Assembly (NCBI GenBank): GCA_021186555.1
Contig: JAJKFL010000005.1
Span: 19,098,635 to 19,162,634, forward strand
DNA: 64,000 nucleotides
From: Reticulitermes speratus
Lineage: Eukaryota; Arthropoda; Insecta; Blattodea; Rhinotermitidae
Direction of reading: 5' to 3'
Shown: piece by piece, positions 46,866-59,134 of the stretch
Numbering within the stretch: the first letter of the stretch is position 1
How the letters are laid out: every line of letters starts with the position of its first letter
Notes under the pieces: generated by a model
The model's input: only the letters and a program-made list of their open reading frames with translations
Told to the model about the DNA's origin: nothing
The model's database searches: none
Program-made: the position numbers and the translations under genes

Positions 46866-47054
46866 TAGAGTCGAACTCGGTTATAACGCCATGAAAGGGA
46901 CTGAATATTTTGTGTCGTTATAAACGAGTGTTATTATAACGAAGTAGTGGAATATTATGGTTAACAGTGATGAATTAGTCGGTACTACAGAATGTCTGAC
47001 CCTATAAGCGAGGTGTCGTATAAACCGATGTCGTTATAACCGGGTTCGACTGTA
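46866..47054. mobile_element. Pogo-type MITE, 185 bp, TA flanks
   Basis: The element 46868-47052 has terminal inverted repeats gagtcgaactcggttataac at the left and the complement of cagtcgaacccggttataac at the right, with TA dinucleotides on both sides (46866-46867, 47053-47054). TA duplication plus CAGT-initial termini are typical of pogo/Tc1-mariner elements. It is non-coding. The interior repeats the GTTATAA-ACGA theme (cgttataaacgag, ttattataacgaag), suggesting further internal inverted symmetry. Confidence 0.85.
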
Positions 47055-47850
47055 TTTATAAATCAAATATTTAATAAATTTCCCCCAGATACAGGGTATT
47101 TTCTTGATTTACTTATTAACTTTTGAATACAACCTGGTATTAGTCACAGTACGTATTGGCCTGAATATTAATATCAGCCCTTTTCAATACGACTGCAGTC
47201 TAAATGTATATGTATATGAAATACGAAAAACCTTCTTCTTCATACGTGTCACAAAACGACAAAAAGTGTGAACACTAATAAGGGACTTTTTATCTAGTTT
47301 CACACTACAGGTTTTATACAGTGATTATTTTTTGTGTATTTTTATATTTAGAAGTGTATAAAGTACTTTTAAGCACCTAAATTTTGACTTCGATATGGTA
47401 TATAAGGAAGCCCTTACCGTATTTAGACAATTTCTAGAACATCTTTCTTGAGGTGTCTTAAATATACGAGATGTAAAGTTATGTGTATGGCCTGGCTTGT
47501 ACAAATTAGATTCCCTGTAGGTTAGTTGGGCAGCGCCGCTTTCTGCAGAAGTGTGGAACTCTGAAGTGAGTCCTGTGAGCTCTATCACGGAACAGTGCCG
47601 CTAGTAAGCACAGATAAAGTGACTTCTCACAGTGTCTGGTCCAGAGCTGGCAACGTAAGTGAGGTACAAGTACGCAGAATACAGTACTATACTGAAGTAA
47701 CAGTAACATTAGTCTACTGACAAACGGCACACTACTGTCTAGACGTGCCAGATGACACCAACCAATGATGAGCAGTTTTATTTATTATTATATTGTTTAT
47801 AATACTAGCGTATAGGTAGCTGACATTTCGATGGGAACTTGTAACGGTAA
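47055..47850. other. Unannotated stretch
   Basis: Nothing recognised. Confidence 0.5.
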
Positions 47851-48372
47851 TTAGGCGCGTTCGCAGAATTGCTTAAAGCGACTATTAGTTTCGTCCTGTC
47901 CGTCCGTCCATCCGCCTGCCCGCATGGAACAGCTCGGCTCCCACTGAACGGATTTTCATGAAATTTGATATGTTGGTATTTTTCGAAACTATGTCGAGAA
48001 AATTCAGGTTCTTTTAAAATTCACAAGAATAACGGGTACTTTACTTGAAGACGTATGTACATTTATGATTTCTCGCTAATTCTTCGTAGAATGAGAAATG
48101 TTTCAGGCAAAGTTGTAGAGAAAATCAAAATACACATTTTATGTTCAATAGCTTTTTTTCCGAAAATCGTGCCTTTATGAGATAATATTGGAAGAATGCC
48201 GTAGAGCCGGAGAGGCCACAGATGGCAGTGCACGTTGCATGCTGGATAACTAAGGCTACAAACACAAATTCGGCATGTGTAATACTTATTGATTTTCCAC
48301 GGCAACAATGGTTACGCGTAAGCATCGTAATGTTGCATTATACTAGATTTCCTGTATTATTAATTTTGCATG
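47851..48372 (+). mobile_element. Repeat R1 copy 3
   Basis: It starts ttaggcgcgttcgcagaatt, then gtccgtccgtccatcc, cggctcccactgaacggatt, tcatgaaatttgatatg, gtgcctttatgagataatat and aggccacagatggcagt, continuing to ccacggcaacaatggttac. Same orientation as copies 1 and 2. Minus-strand frames (48063-48325) are spurious translations of the repeat. Confidence 0.8.
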
Positions 48373-48785
48373 TAATTAAGGTCCTAAAATGCGTTTCAAA
48401 CAGAGTTTCTGAGCAAGCGCAACCGTTCTTTCCTATCCGCTATGAAAGGCACCTTACAGTATGCTGCAGCACTAAAGTAAAAGAGCAGTGACAAGCACTA
48501 ACTGTGCTGTTTTTCGACTAAAGTGCGCACTGCAGGCCCCAGTGAAGAATAGATTGAGTGCCGTTTACTTCTGTCATCTTATGCTAATATTCACAACTAT
48601 TACTTTTTGACTGATGACAAACATAAGAACAAAATACAAATCATTTGCCTTCTATGTATGAAGAATCCGAAACTTTTACACGCTGGTGTTTATTTTGACT
48701 CGACACCTCAGTCCTTCTACGAAGAGTGCAACATTTGCTATTTTACAACACTAAGCAGTACACGCTTGATATACACACTGTGCGG
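48373..48785. other. Unannotated stretch
   Basis: Nothing recognised. Confidence 0.5.
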
Positions 48786-48962
48786 TTTTACATACATGAC
48801 CGTCATCCATATATCTTCAAATGACTTCGCGTATATGCCTTCCTTTTTACATACATGGCCGTCATCCACATATCTTCAAATGACTTCGCGTATATGCCTT
48901 CCGTTTTACATACATGGCCGTCATCCACATATCTTCAAATGACTTCGCGTATATGCCTTCCT
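48786..48962. repeat. 59-bp tandem repeat, 3 units
   Basis: The units start at 48786, 48845 and 48904 and contain tacatacatggccgtcatcc, then atcttcaaatgacttcgcg and tatatgccttcc. Units two and three differ by only one base at the junction. Unit one has two further differences, implying a recent duplication of the later pair. Confidence 0.97.
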
Positions 48963-49143
48963 TTTTCCTAGTGCACAAATTATCGTTATTTGGTTTAGCC
49001 CTGGTATTCGGCATGTTCTACCGCCACTATAAGATGAAGTTATTTCACAATTTTTCAGCCTTCTTAAACTCCAGTTATCAGCCTGGTGGCATCATAGGCA
49101 CTTACCATATCCCTCGTGTTGCCATTGTTCTTGCCCTCGTTGT

Positions 49144-49176
<33 letters not shown>

Positions 49177-50254
49177 TATCATTAACTTATATTAACGCCT
49201 ACGTTTGTAACATTATATTCTTGTATTTCAGGTACGTGTTTCGGTAATTTTAATAGAACGATCTAAGGACATGGATGTTCCTTTCTGCTTAGCAAGAAAA
49301 AGTTTCCGTAAAGCTGCTTCTAAGTACAACAGGTAAAACACGTCCAATCTGAGCATAATTTCCTGTGCATGTATTTTTACTTGTTCCTTTTATGTATACT
49401 TCCCACAAAAAGCATAAAATTAACGTAGATCTATACTTTTGGGGAGGGGGTATTGTCTGTCACTCTGTCCTTCATTGTAACATATGCCCTGAGCAACGGA
49501 ACCGAAATGAATGATATGAGATTCATTGCCTTCTATATCTAATGCATAAATTTTTAAAAATGTTGTGTTCAGAGAAGCGGGGTTTTTATTAAAATTTATA
49601 CCTCTAGGATAATTGCTTTTACCCATCACACAACAAAACCGAAATAAAGTTAAAAACATAATTCGTAAAAATTATTTTTTACCAGAAAGTAGTCATTGAT
49701 AGAGAAATTGTTACAGAACTTTTAATGAAGAACACCACAAAAGTTTTACTTTTTTATTTTGCGAAACTTCTACTTTACTTATTTCCTGTCTCCCGTAATC
49801 TATCGAATAAAAGACTCCTTATTTGTGCAGTGTAACTGTTTGAAATATTAATTATATTAGTCGGAGACACGAGACGGGAAATTCTATTGAAAATGCAAAA
49901 GTGAGAACTACAAATAAAAGGAAGGGGAGAGAAAGATAATGAATGAGCGAGGAGGAATATAATAAAGGCGGATGGGTGTAGAATAATCATTTGCCTGAGT
50001 AGAGGAGTGGAATGGACCGAGCTAAGCCAGACAGTGTACCGCGCGTAGACAGACTGATTTAAAAGAAGCAGGCGAGCTGAAAGGAAGAGAGATGAGAAAA
50101 AGCGTCCAGGCCTTTTTATTTACAAAGTTGGTTTTGATAAAACACAGTGACTTACCATCTGCTGTATTTCAAATGTCTTGTTCTTTAAAATATTTTCGGG
50201 GCCATTCTGTCGGTTATCTTGCTTGTTGGGGTAACAGCCTATGTGTGGCAGATA
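48963..50254. other. Unannotated stretch with (ATC)n
   Basis: A pure ATC run lies at 49145-49177. No gene was recognised. The downstream ggaggggg (49441-49448) and GAGA-rich segment near 49920-49950 are unremarkable. Confidence 0.5.
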
Positions 50255-50438
50255 ATGTTTCATATACCACAAGTTGCGTATATATGTATGTATGTTTTAT
50301 GTACCACATGTTGCGTATATATGTGTGTATGTTTTATGTACCACATGTTGCGTATATATGTATGTATTTTTTATGTACCACATGTTGCATATATATGTAT
50401 GTTTTATGTACCGCATGTTGCATATATATGTATGTTCT
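50255..50438. repeat. 37-bp tandem repeat, about 4.5 units
   Basis: Units of 37 bp (gcgtatatatgtatgtatgt, then tttatgtaccacatgtt) start at 50276, 50313 and 50350. The fourth (50387) is 33 bp because one TATG is lost, and a partial fifth follows. An eroded half unit precedes the array. The forward frame with repeated C-IYMYV peptide is an artefact. Confidence 0.95.
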
Positions 50439-50494
50439 TCTGGCAAGTAACTCATCCATAAGTAAGAGAATATTAAAATAAATGAATTAATGTG

Positions 50495-50600
50495 TTTATC
50501 AACTAACCATCAAACTAACTTCATTTTGCGATTCCGTTTCTTGCAAAATATTATCTGGTCAAGAAATTTCCCGCTTTAAATGAATACAAAGATCTTTATC
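50495..50600 (-). mobile_element. Probable eroded LINE-B 3' end, antisense
   Basis: Ctggtcaagaaatttcccgc, then atgaatacaaagatctttat, aligns loosely with ctagtcaagaaattccccgc and the following ORF2 end in the 10.6 kb copy, preceded by aaactaactt, a possible tail. Weak. Confidence 0.4.
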
Positions 50601-51213
50601 ACTTTAACTTAAAATTCAGCGGCCTGTTCGCAACCAAATACACTAATTCCCCAACAGCCATTTTAATACAATCATACCTACTTCAAGGTGTTCAAATGTT
50701 TCGACCAAAATTGCGTATGAATTTCCATTTTTTTATGCGTGCTATATGCTTAACTAACTGTTATTCCGCTACCCGAATATTTCACCGCTTTTATGACACC
50801 GGAATATTTATTACCGCTTTCAATAGAGCCTGCAAATGGTTCCCAATCTGATCAAAATGAATATAATCTACAGTCTTCCACTATATTTCTTTAAGAACCA
50901 GTTTAACATCACTATCCTGTCTATCCCTGCTTTTCCCATTTGCATTTCGTCTTGTATGAAAATTTGCCTCGGTTCTTCAGTTCCGTTATATTCGCACTAT
51001 ATACGAGTATTTCCTTGTGCGCTATTTGTTCGTTTTTGTTGAATCGTTTATTGTTCAAAAATTTTCCCTTAATCTTTGTAGCTTTTTGCATTTCAAGGGT
51101 GTGTGTTTTGCGTTCTCTTCTTCCTTACATAGGGGGCGGCGTTGATGAAGCTTCCTTTCTTACCACTTATGACGTCTTGTGGATTGTTATGTAGGTACCG
51201 ACATTCGACTAAC
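50601..51213. other. Unannotated stretch
   Basis: Nothing recognised. Confidence 0.5.
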
Positions 51214-51310
51214 CTGAAGATGGAGGTAGCATGTTCATCTGAAACGTTGCTAGCTGTATACCAATCTGCGAGGCGTCATTTCTCAGATGACTAGAGTCTT
51301 TACACATAGG
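51214..51310 (+). mobile_element. Penelope-like terminal module, family 2
   Basis: CTGAAGA (51214-51220), a variant of CTGATGA, is followed by tggaggtagcatgttcatct, GAAACGTT (51241-51248), gtataccaatctgcgaggcg and tctcagatgactagagtc, parallel to the 17822 module. The A in place of T in the conserved box would break a hammerhead core. Confidence 0.5.
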
Positions 51311-51379
51311 GAACAAAATTAGTACCAAATTAATTCACGTCATCGTGTCCATTGTGCTTTTCTGAAAAGGCACATTACG

Positions 51380-51660
51380 TTCCATGGTACAGCAGTTCGC
51401 GTAGCTGCCTCCTAACAGGAAAACTGCGGGTTCGAATTTCTGGCAGAGCGGTAACACGTCTGATTTGCAAGTATAATCCTATCTGGAGATTCTCTATGGT
51501 TCCTTGCTTTCTTTGTTCCCGCAGGTAATACCTGTAGCCAATCCAGAGCTAGGTACAGGAGGCTTATTATTTTGGGGTTAAAGCGGCCTGATCATGAATG
51601 TAATTACTCATCTTTATCTAGCGCCGAAGTTTAATCGCTACGAGCTTAGTCTTCATATCC
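51380..51660 (+). mobile_element. tRNA-derived SINE, eroded
   Basis: A B box ggttcgaattt (51429-51439) follows an A-box-like agcagttcgcgtagctgcc. The body includes tctggagattctctatggtt, aggaggcttattattttggg and gttaaagcggcctgatcatg, the last matching gtaaagcggccgggtcgtta of the 57 kb copy. No tail or target duplication could be recognised. Confidence 0.65.
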
Positions 51661-52884
51661 CACACACACATTCATGATATGGTGCGTAGGCGCAGGTGTA
51701 ACCACACGTGACCGAGGTGTACCTGTGCACCAGGAGTCATGTGTCATTATTCATTTCTGAAAAATGAATCCGACTTAGCTTCAGGGCTATTAATGTACAG
51801 ACAGCTTCACTTCACGTTACTTGTTACTTCTCTGCAAAACTAAAAGAACCTAGACAGTTCCTTATACTTTAGGTTTTATATCACAGAAGGCAAATTGCCT
51901 CGTCATTAGAAGACCAACTGGATTCTGTTTAGGAAGATGACGGCTGTGTATTATTAAAATGGTGTAAAATCCATTGATAACCTCTGTGTGATAAACGTAA
52001 AGAGTTTTTAATTTTAAAAAATTGTTTATGTTTTTACCGCTATGTTTTTAAGTTATAAGGGAAAATGTTTATAGAAGGTGCACTAAGACGTTTGTAATGA
52101 GTAAGTTATTCAAATTCTGCATATTTTAAAATATAATTTACACTTCTGTACTTTTTAAGACGCGTGTGAATTGGGTTAAATCTGTTAACATGTTAACAGA
52201 AGAGTCAGTAGATCTCTGCTTTCTATTACTTATTTCTTTTCCACACGTGCGCACACAGAAAAAAGGAAAAAAAAAATTCGGAACTTTCGTGTTTACGTAT
52301 TCATTTGAATTGAAATCACAAACTGTTACTTCGCGTGAATGCTTTTGGTAGACCTGTTGGCTCTGTAGGTCAGACCACACTTCAGCAAGTGTCTGTTAAT
52401 TGCAGAACCTTTCGTCGGGAGTTTAGCAGCACCTTGGTCTTGCATTCTTTTCCTTTGGAAAGTGTCAGCGATTCGCTTTAAAATGTAAAGCCTTTTGTCA
52501 ACATGCAGTGCACTTAGATATTTTAAACCCTAGTTCATCATTATATTTTACATTTGCCTCTAAATTTCAGTGTACGTCACGTGTTAATCTTCTCGAGATA
52601 CAGCACATGTATTTATTGATGAGTATTGTTCCAGAGCTGACAGTTTTAAAGATTGAAGGATTGATTTACTGGAAATATTTCCAAACGCAAGTTGTTTATG
52701 GATTCGATATTTTATGAAAGTGTTCTTCGATTTTACATAAATACCTCTAATATTCCTCCAAACGTTTTAGTCAGTAATAACTCTTATATTGTTTGTCGTA
52801 CTCTAATTTTGCTTAATTAAAGAAAAGGAATTGGAAGTAGAACTTATGAAGCCTCGTTCCAAATGCACAAACTTCCAGGCTTAC

Positions 52885-52885
<1 letters not shown>
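51661..52885. other. Unannotated stretch
   Basis: Nothing recognised. Confidence 0.5.
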
Positions 52886-52923
<38 letters not shown>

Positions 52924-52992
52924 GTAGTAGTAGTAGTAGTAAGAGCAACAGTATTAGTAAGAGTAGTAGTAGTAGTGGGTAGTAGTAGTAGT
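52886..52992. repeat. (TTA)n-(TAG)n compound microsatellite
   Basis: TTA runs at 52886-52922 and passes directly into TAG units with one interruption (aagagcaacagtattagtaa) up to 52992. The sharp TTA/TAG switch suggests one motif arose from the other by point mutation and expansion. Confidence 0.97.
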
Positions 52993-55281
52993 GTCCGTTT
53001 GTGAATGACTTGTACAGTTTCCATACGCGTTAATTTTGTCGAGTAGAGCATCGAAATTTCTTACAGCTGCCCATTACTTTTATTTATTGACATACAAAAT
53101 AATTTTGTATTATACCCTAACATATAATTATGTTTATTTATGGTCTAAATCATTCCGCATTTCACATGCCTCGATCCACTTTTTCATTGTTATGGCCATG
53201 AAGCCTAAATATAAAGGAAGATTTCTTACTGCCGTTGTGTTTTTATTTATTTATTTATTTATTTAGAGCTATTATCAACAAAACATTACTTATTTTCCAA
53301 GGTTTACCACGGCACTTTCAGTGTAGGCCTCTATAAGTAAGTGCCGATCACACCTCACAATTACCGGTTTGGCCATGTTGGTATTACTGAGTGTAGGAAG
53401 TTACGAAGTATGGTGTTGCATTGTCCTCAAGTGCATGTCGAATTTTCGTACTTTGTTTCCCGAAAATGTGTCGTATTGCTCAAAATCTGAAGGAGACGAT
53501 ACACAGGTAGGCACACAATATACATACAGCATAGAAAGCTCAAAATTCTTCTTACGTTCCTGGTTTATTAAGGAAAGTAAGCTGACGCTTTTACTTCAAC
53601 GTAAAGTTGTCCTTCTGTTTAATTAAGTGCCACGTCTTAAAGGCATATGGTGGAAGTATAGCTTCACGACGTCTTAACCCTGGCACTGGGTGGCGGTCAG
53701 TGGTTAACGTCAGGCTCCAGTTGCTTTACCTATTGGATATGAAGTTGGCTGGACGGTGTAGAGACAATAAATATCTCATTTCACTAACGGGAATTCAACC
53801 CAAATTCCCAGGTCGCATATTCGATTGCCTAATTACTATATTGTCTGATCGATTCTGGCTTCACAAAGATTAACTTAACAGTAACATAAACTTTAGTCAT
53901 TTAATAATAAAATATATTTTATCTATCTGCTGACATATGAGGAGGCATCCCTTTGATTGGTATCTCTGAATTCGTAAAGTACAAGAGCAGCACTTCTAGA
54001 TGAAATAGCTCAGGCATGGAATGAGCAGTGTTATAACGTTAAAAATGTTCATATTTGGCATTCCATGCTCTATACCAAGCTCTTACGTCACTTGACTTAA
54101 GTCAACCTGGTCACTGCAACCGTACCCGTACTCTTTGTCTTCTCACGTTTCTACCTTCAATTGGAATTCTTTACTAATTGTGTGCAATGTTGAGAGGACA
54201 GAAGGCAAAGGTTTCGGGAAAATAGTAGCAGTGCATTACTATCTTCAGATTCTCTTATTAAGTCTGTCCTCCTGTTTTTCAACGGTATATTTTTAGATAT
54301 TATTATTCCAGCGACTTTCTTGTTTTCGAACAACTCGCAACTATTTACCAACATTACCTTAGAAATGAATAGCCCTTCACATGAATGTATACCACAAAAA
54401 ATTGCTCTGTTTATTCTTTCATACAGAGTAAGGGGTTGTCATTTAAAAACAAAGCTGGTGGTTGATAACGACCATGTAAAAGTAAAACATGTTATTATGA
54501 CTTCTGAGATGTTCTGTATTTAGTTATGAAATTAATGATGGTTTCGTGTTTATTATTCAACCACATATAAATTTAGTAAAGCCTCGTTAAAACTTCGAAG
54601 ACTGTTGTTTATACAGTTTATATTAAAAATTTCAGTTTTTTCATCACAGGGAGCACAGTCAGTGTTTATTATACAAATCAGTTGGTTTTAATTGCTAGGA
54701 AAGTAATCAGTGTTCATTGTGAGAAGCATATGAAGGAAATGCACTGTGTTTCAAAATGCAGAGATAAATGTTGTTGCAGCAGATGGTACATCTGTTTACC
54801 ACTGTCCTATGAGCCGATCTTATGACAGAAGTATTTCCTGTCTTCAAACAAAAGGTATCGTTTTTTAATATATGCTCTTCCAGAAACCTAATGACATTAT
54901 TACAGATTTTAGTGTAATATGTTTTGGAGCTATTATTGAATCATTTTGATTCGTCCTCTTAATACTAAATTGGAAACTTTACCTCCTGGAAAATAACATC
55001 GGACGATAACTTATGTGCTTGTTTGCGACTTCTAAAATATTAATTTTCTAGGATTTTGTGCTGTAGTACTTACCGAAATGCAGTAGCTTGCTTCTCTGTT
55101 TTTTTTTTTTGCTGCCACCCTTGATACAGTGCCTCCCATAGCAAAATGTTGGCATAGAGTGTGAAGAAGTTGGTAAGTTGTTGACGCGATAAATCTCCGA
55201 CCTCTTCTCCTTCCCGTTCCTACCCCTCGCTGATTCTGGTACACCAAAGTTGCCTGTGACGTCACGAAGGATCCTTTTTTT
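52993..55281. other. Unannotated stretch, 2.3 kb
   Basis: A (TTTA)n run lies at 53241-53265. At 53672-53830 there is a weak SINE-like pattern (ggcggtcagtggttaacgtc then gggaattcaacccaaattcc) that I could not confirm. No gene was recognised. Confidence 0.45.
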
Positions 55282-55293
55282 GGGGGGGGGGGG
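55282..55293 (+). repeat. G12 homopolymer
   Basis: A T7 then G12 run followed by agcgagagaa. Confidence 0.95.
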
Positions 55294-55794
55294 AGCGAGA
55301 GAATATTTGTTGAAATAAAGTAGTGATAAAACCTGCCTTCTTTCAACCCAATAACGTGCAAAGAAGCCCAGGCTTGTAACATCGGTGCGTCATGTGCAGT
55401 AAGGAACATTGTCGTTATGTGAGAGAATGTGAGAAAATTATTGACATGATTAATTGCACAATGAATTTGTTAAGACGTTATGAGACCATTTAGCCTATAA
55501 ATAGATCGTCTGGAAGTGTGTACTTACAAAAGCATAACGTGAAGTACTGTATTTATATCCTCCTCCCATTACCTCTGCAACTTTTTCTTCATCTTTCTCA
55601 AGTTTTCCCACTTTCAAAGTCTCGCTGTTCTCATGGGCCTGCTCCTTAAGTGTCGACATTTGGAGGCACTTCCTTGGTTCTTTCCTCCATCGCTTTGTCA
55701 CTTTCTTTTTATTGTCCTCTTTCTGCGTGTACCACGTTTACACAGAATTTTTTGTACAGTAGTTACCAGTAAAGATTACTCTCTTCCGTTACGT
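55294..55794. other. Unannotated stretch
   Basis: Nothing recognised. Confidence 0.5.
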
Positions 55795-56000
55795 GGCGCC
55801 GTGTAGTCTGCTAGAAACTTGAACTAGAATACACGCCACTCCCAGAAACAGTAATCTTCATTGCCACCGCCGGGGGAGCCTCAAATGCCACAAAGTAATT
55901 AGCAGTTTTGTTACGAAATACAATTAAAAATCTCTGGTTCGAAGCTTGGCCAAAATCGAATTGTTGGCTGATGATTTTCGCACCTTTGGTCATCACCTTC
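55795..56000 (-). mobile_element. Possible dispersed repeat with FEAPPAV frame
   Basis: The minus frame 55996-55811 contains ANYFVAFEAPPAVAMKITVS. Peptides of the form FEAPTAVTMK are recurrent hypothetical proteins in my memory of cockroach and termite gene sets, where they come from an abundant repeat. No domain is known. No second copy lies in this window, so the call is based on recall only. Confidence 0.3.
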
Positions 56001-57353
56001 CCAGATATGCTGGAGTAATGTACTTACATCTATCACAACCACTTCCACATTCTTCCCGGTTGGAACATTTTAGGCACCATAATTTCTAGCAGTTAAGTTC
56101 TGTAACCTCCTTAATTAAGCCATAAAATTAAATCCGCCTTTGTACATATGATGTCTATTGAATTTGTTGTTTATCTATCTGTATATGTACTGTTATTTCG
56201 ATTAAACTATATTATGCATAATGTATTTTAAATTATAACTATTAAATTGCTTATTTTTTCCCGACCAAAGTTTAGTTGATGTTGTGAGTTAGCTGAAGTC
56301 TGTTGTTTAGCTAATTCGATGTTATAAACATGTGTTTTTTCCTTAGTTGAGTGAAGCGGATAGGATTCAATCCGAGACTAGATTGTATTAGGTAAGTACG
56401 GTAGAACTCTGGTTACCCAGTAGTTGTTAGATGGCTTATTAGCCTACTATTCGAAATGGTACTCACTCACACGCTCACACACACACACACACACACACAC
56501 ATGGTGATCTCATGAGCATATTTTCTTCCCTAGAAAGGAAAGTGAACTAAAAATACGAGTATCTGTGACAAATGAGTCAGAAAGAGGACAGAATACTAGG
56601 ATTAGCAGAATCGTTACTCATATATTAATCTTTTTACCTAGGAAGCAAGTGGTATTTATTCTTATGGATTTTAATCACGATATTGGTGTACTTATTTCAG
56701 GCGTTGTCCTAATGGACCCTGTCAGTCAATTTTATTCCAGGACTTTTTCCTCGTCAGGCTTGGAATTGAATTGCCTGTCATGAATAACGGACGGACAGAC
56801 GGAAGTAACATGTAGATCGATTGGTAATGGTAACTTCATCACAGCTAAAGTTTGTCTGCCTGTCCTTCCAGCAGCTATTCTTTGTTTGGCTGTATAAACT
56901 CAGCAAATACCATGCCCAAACGCCGATCACTGAAAACAATGGCTGTATTCGACTGCATTTTCAATGAAAGTATCGCATAGAGACCTCCTGCTTTTCCACA
57001 GTTAAAATATTCTGTACATGTATAGTAAGCAGTAGTAGGTTATCACAAGCAGTAAGCCTTCTGACTTCTGTTCAGGTATTATCGGTGTCAATTCCAGACC
57101 AGTGCGCGTATCTTAGTGACTATTCTTCCTAGAGTTCCGCAAGTCTTTCAGACATATATTAACATACCGTATTATATCGAAACGGACCGCAGAAGCTTTC
57201 TTCACGATCGTTAACCATTCAGCACTTGTTCAGGTCACATTAGACACTAATTGACGTCAGTAGCTAAAAGAGTGTTATTACGTAATTTAGGAAACGACCA
57301 CTTGTGTAACGAGAGTACAAATGAGATAAAAGTGACCAGAGCTGTAAACGGCA
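56001..57353. other. Unannotated stretch with (CA)n
   Basis: A (CA)13 run lies at 56476-56501. An acggacggacagacgg segment is at 56788-56803. No gene was recognised. Confidence 0.5.
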
Positions 57354-57658
57354 TTTTAACCATTTACACAACCCGGGATAGCTCAGTCAGTACAGTGACT
57401 ACACTACCTGCTGGACGATCCGGGGTTTAATTCCCAGCAGGGACAGGAGGGGTTTCTCTTCTCCAAAACATCCAGACCCGCTCTTGGATCCATCAAGCCT
57501 CCTTTTCAGTGGATACTGGGCGTAAAGCGGCCGGGTCGTTAGGATGACCACTCACCTCCATCTAGTGTTGAGGCTGAGAATGAGTAGGGCTGTGCCTGTT
57601 CTTCTCCTTTATGTTTTTGTGGCATGGACACACATAATTTTACCTTTACTTTTAACCA
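57354..57658 (+). mobile_element. tRNA-derived SINE with TTTACC tail
   Basis: The head has an A box gatagctcagtcagt (57378-57392) and a B box ggtttaattcc (57424-57434). The body includes ttctcttctccaaaacatcc, gtaaagcggccgggtcgtta, ccactcacctccatctagtg and tgtttttgtggcatggac, and it ends ttttacctttac. Probable 9-bp target duplications ttttaacca flank it (57354-57362 and 57650-57658). It is the reference copy for the related fragments at 11.1, 30.3 and 51.4 kb. Confidence 0.85.
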
Positions 57659-59134
57659 ATTGTAAGACACTGGGAAATGCATATACTGCTTGCCTTGGAA
57701 GTTTAAATAACGTGACATTTTTCCGCATAGCATAATAGTTCATCTATGGGGTTCGTTTTCTTCTCAGAATAAACAGCGATTATTTTACTAAGCAGTATTA
57801 CCTGCCTTATGTTGGTAGTGAAGTTTCTGTGTGATTTATGGAAGGTAGGAAATGACTTTTGAAACATTGTTTAAATTGACTTCAGCTTCTAAATTTTCAA
57901 CATTTCACTTCACACAAGCATTTTTACTAAACATATAACATTCACTTCCAGATTTACACAACAGATACATGTCATTAATATAATTATGGTAATCAAATTA
58001 AGAAAGATGAAATTGGCGGTATATGTGGCATGAATGGGAGAGATAAATACGTACAACATTTTAGTTGAAAAGGCTGAAAGGAAGACACATGTCGGAATAG
58101 AATGCGTAATGAAAGGATACTATAAATGTGTATTTTATGCAATACCGTGTTAGGATGTGGATTGTGATTGTATTGCTCAGGATAGAGGACAACAGTAGAA
58201 CGTCTTGACCGAAACTTCGGATTTCATAGAAGTTGCGAATATCTTGGCCTGCTGAGCGAATTGGTCTTTTCAAGGAGCACCTTCATTCACGAAGTTACTT
58301 TTCTAAACAAATCTTGCTTTCTTAATTGAGTTCTGCTTTCGGTATTAAATACTCTTTGCTTACTTGTATAGTTAGAGGCGCATATACGTAATTTCTTTCC
58401 TACGCATCTGTGAAAATTCAGATTAGTTTACCTTCCGTCTGAATAACGCATGTGACATCATTATAAAATACAGTTCAAAAGATCTGTTACTTAAGACCGT
58501 GCATTAACACAACGCAACGCAACACACAACACAACATAAGAATACTTGTGCCACATCGAGAAGGTATCAACACGATGACAATAATTTGTATTTTCAGTGT
58601 CAAAAACACTGATGTGTGCTTTGATTAGTACACATCCATTTCAATCAGAAGGAAAGACACAAGGTCTCATCAAAACGTAAGTCGACTACGTTTTGAAACA
58701 GCAAACATCGAACACGCTGCGCCTCAGAATACCACCAAAACACCACATAATAAAAGGAAGGCATAGCAAATCACGCTCTATTAAACGTGAGGATCAGTAT
58801 ATGTAACTTACAGGAATGTAGGCAATATTCGAATTTGAGACATTATACTCGTATACAATCCAAACTGCATAACGTTATACCATATTTAATAAATACTGAA
58901 GACTTTGGTATACTTCAATAACATATTAATTGAAGGAGATTCTTTTAAGAGAGGGTGCACTTGAATATTGAGTACGGGTATATAACTGCAGTAGTAGTAG
59001 AAATTACAATAGGATGAAAATAAACAATGTTATAGAACCTTTAACATGTGACGTACGTAACAAGCTCTAAATTGGTGTTTATTAGATTGCTATAAAGTTT
59101 ATTAATTGCAGTAATTCTTGTGTGAATATATTTC
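57659..59134. other. Unannotated stretch
   Basis: An ACAAC/ACGCA simple-sequence patch lies at about 58508-58537. Nothing else was recognised. Confidence 0.5.

Noticed and set aside
48222..48491. Forward frame of 89 codons
   Set aside because: It crosses the R1 end with no motif support.
55032..55409. 125-codon reverse frame rich in Arg, Pro and Lys
   Set aside because: Composition follows the local G and T homopolymers; no domain.
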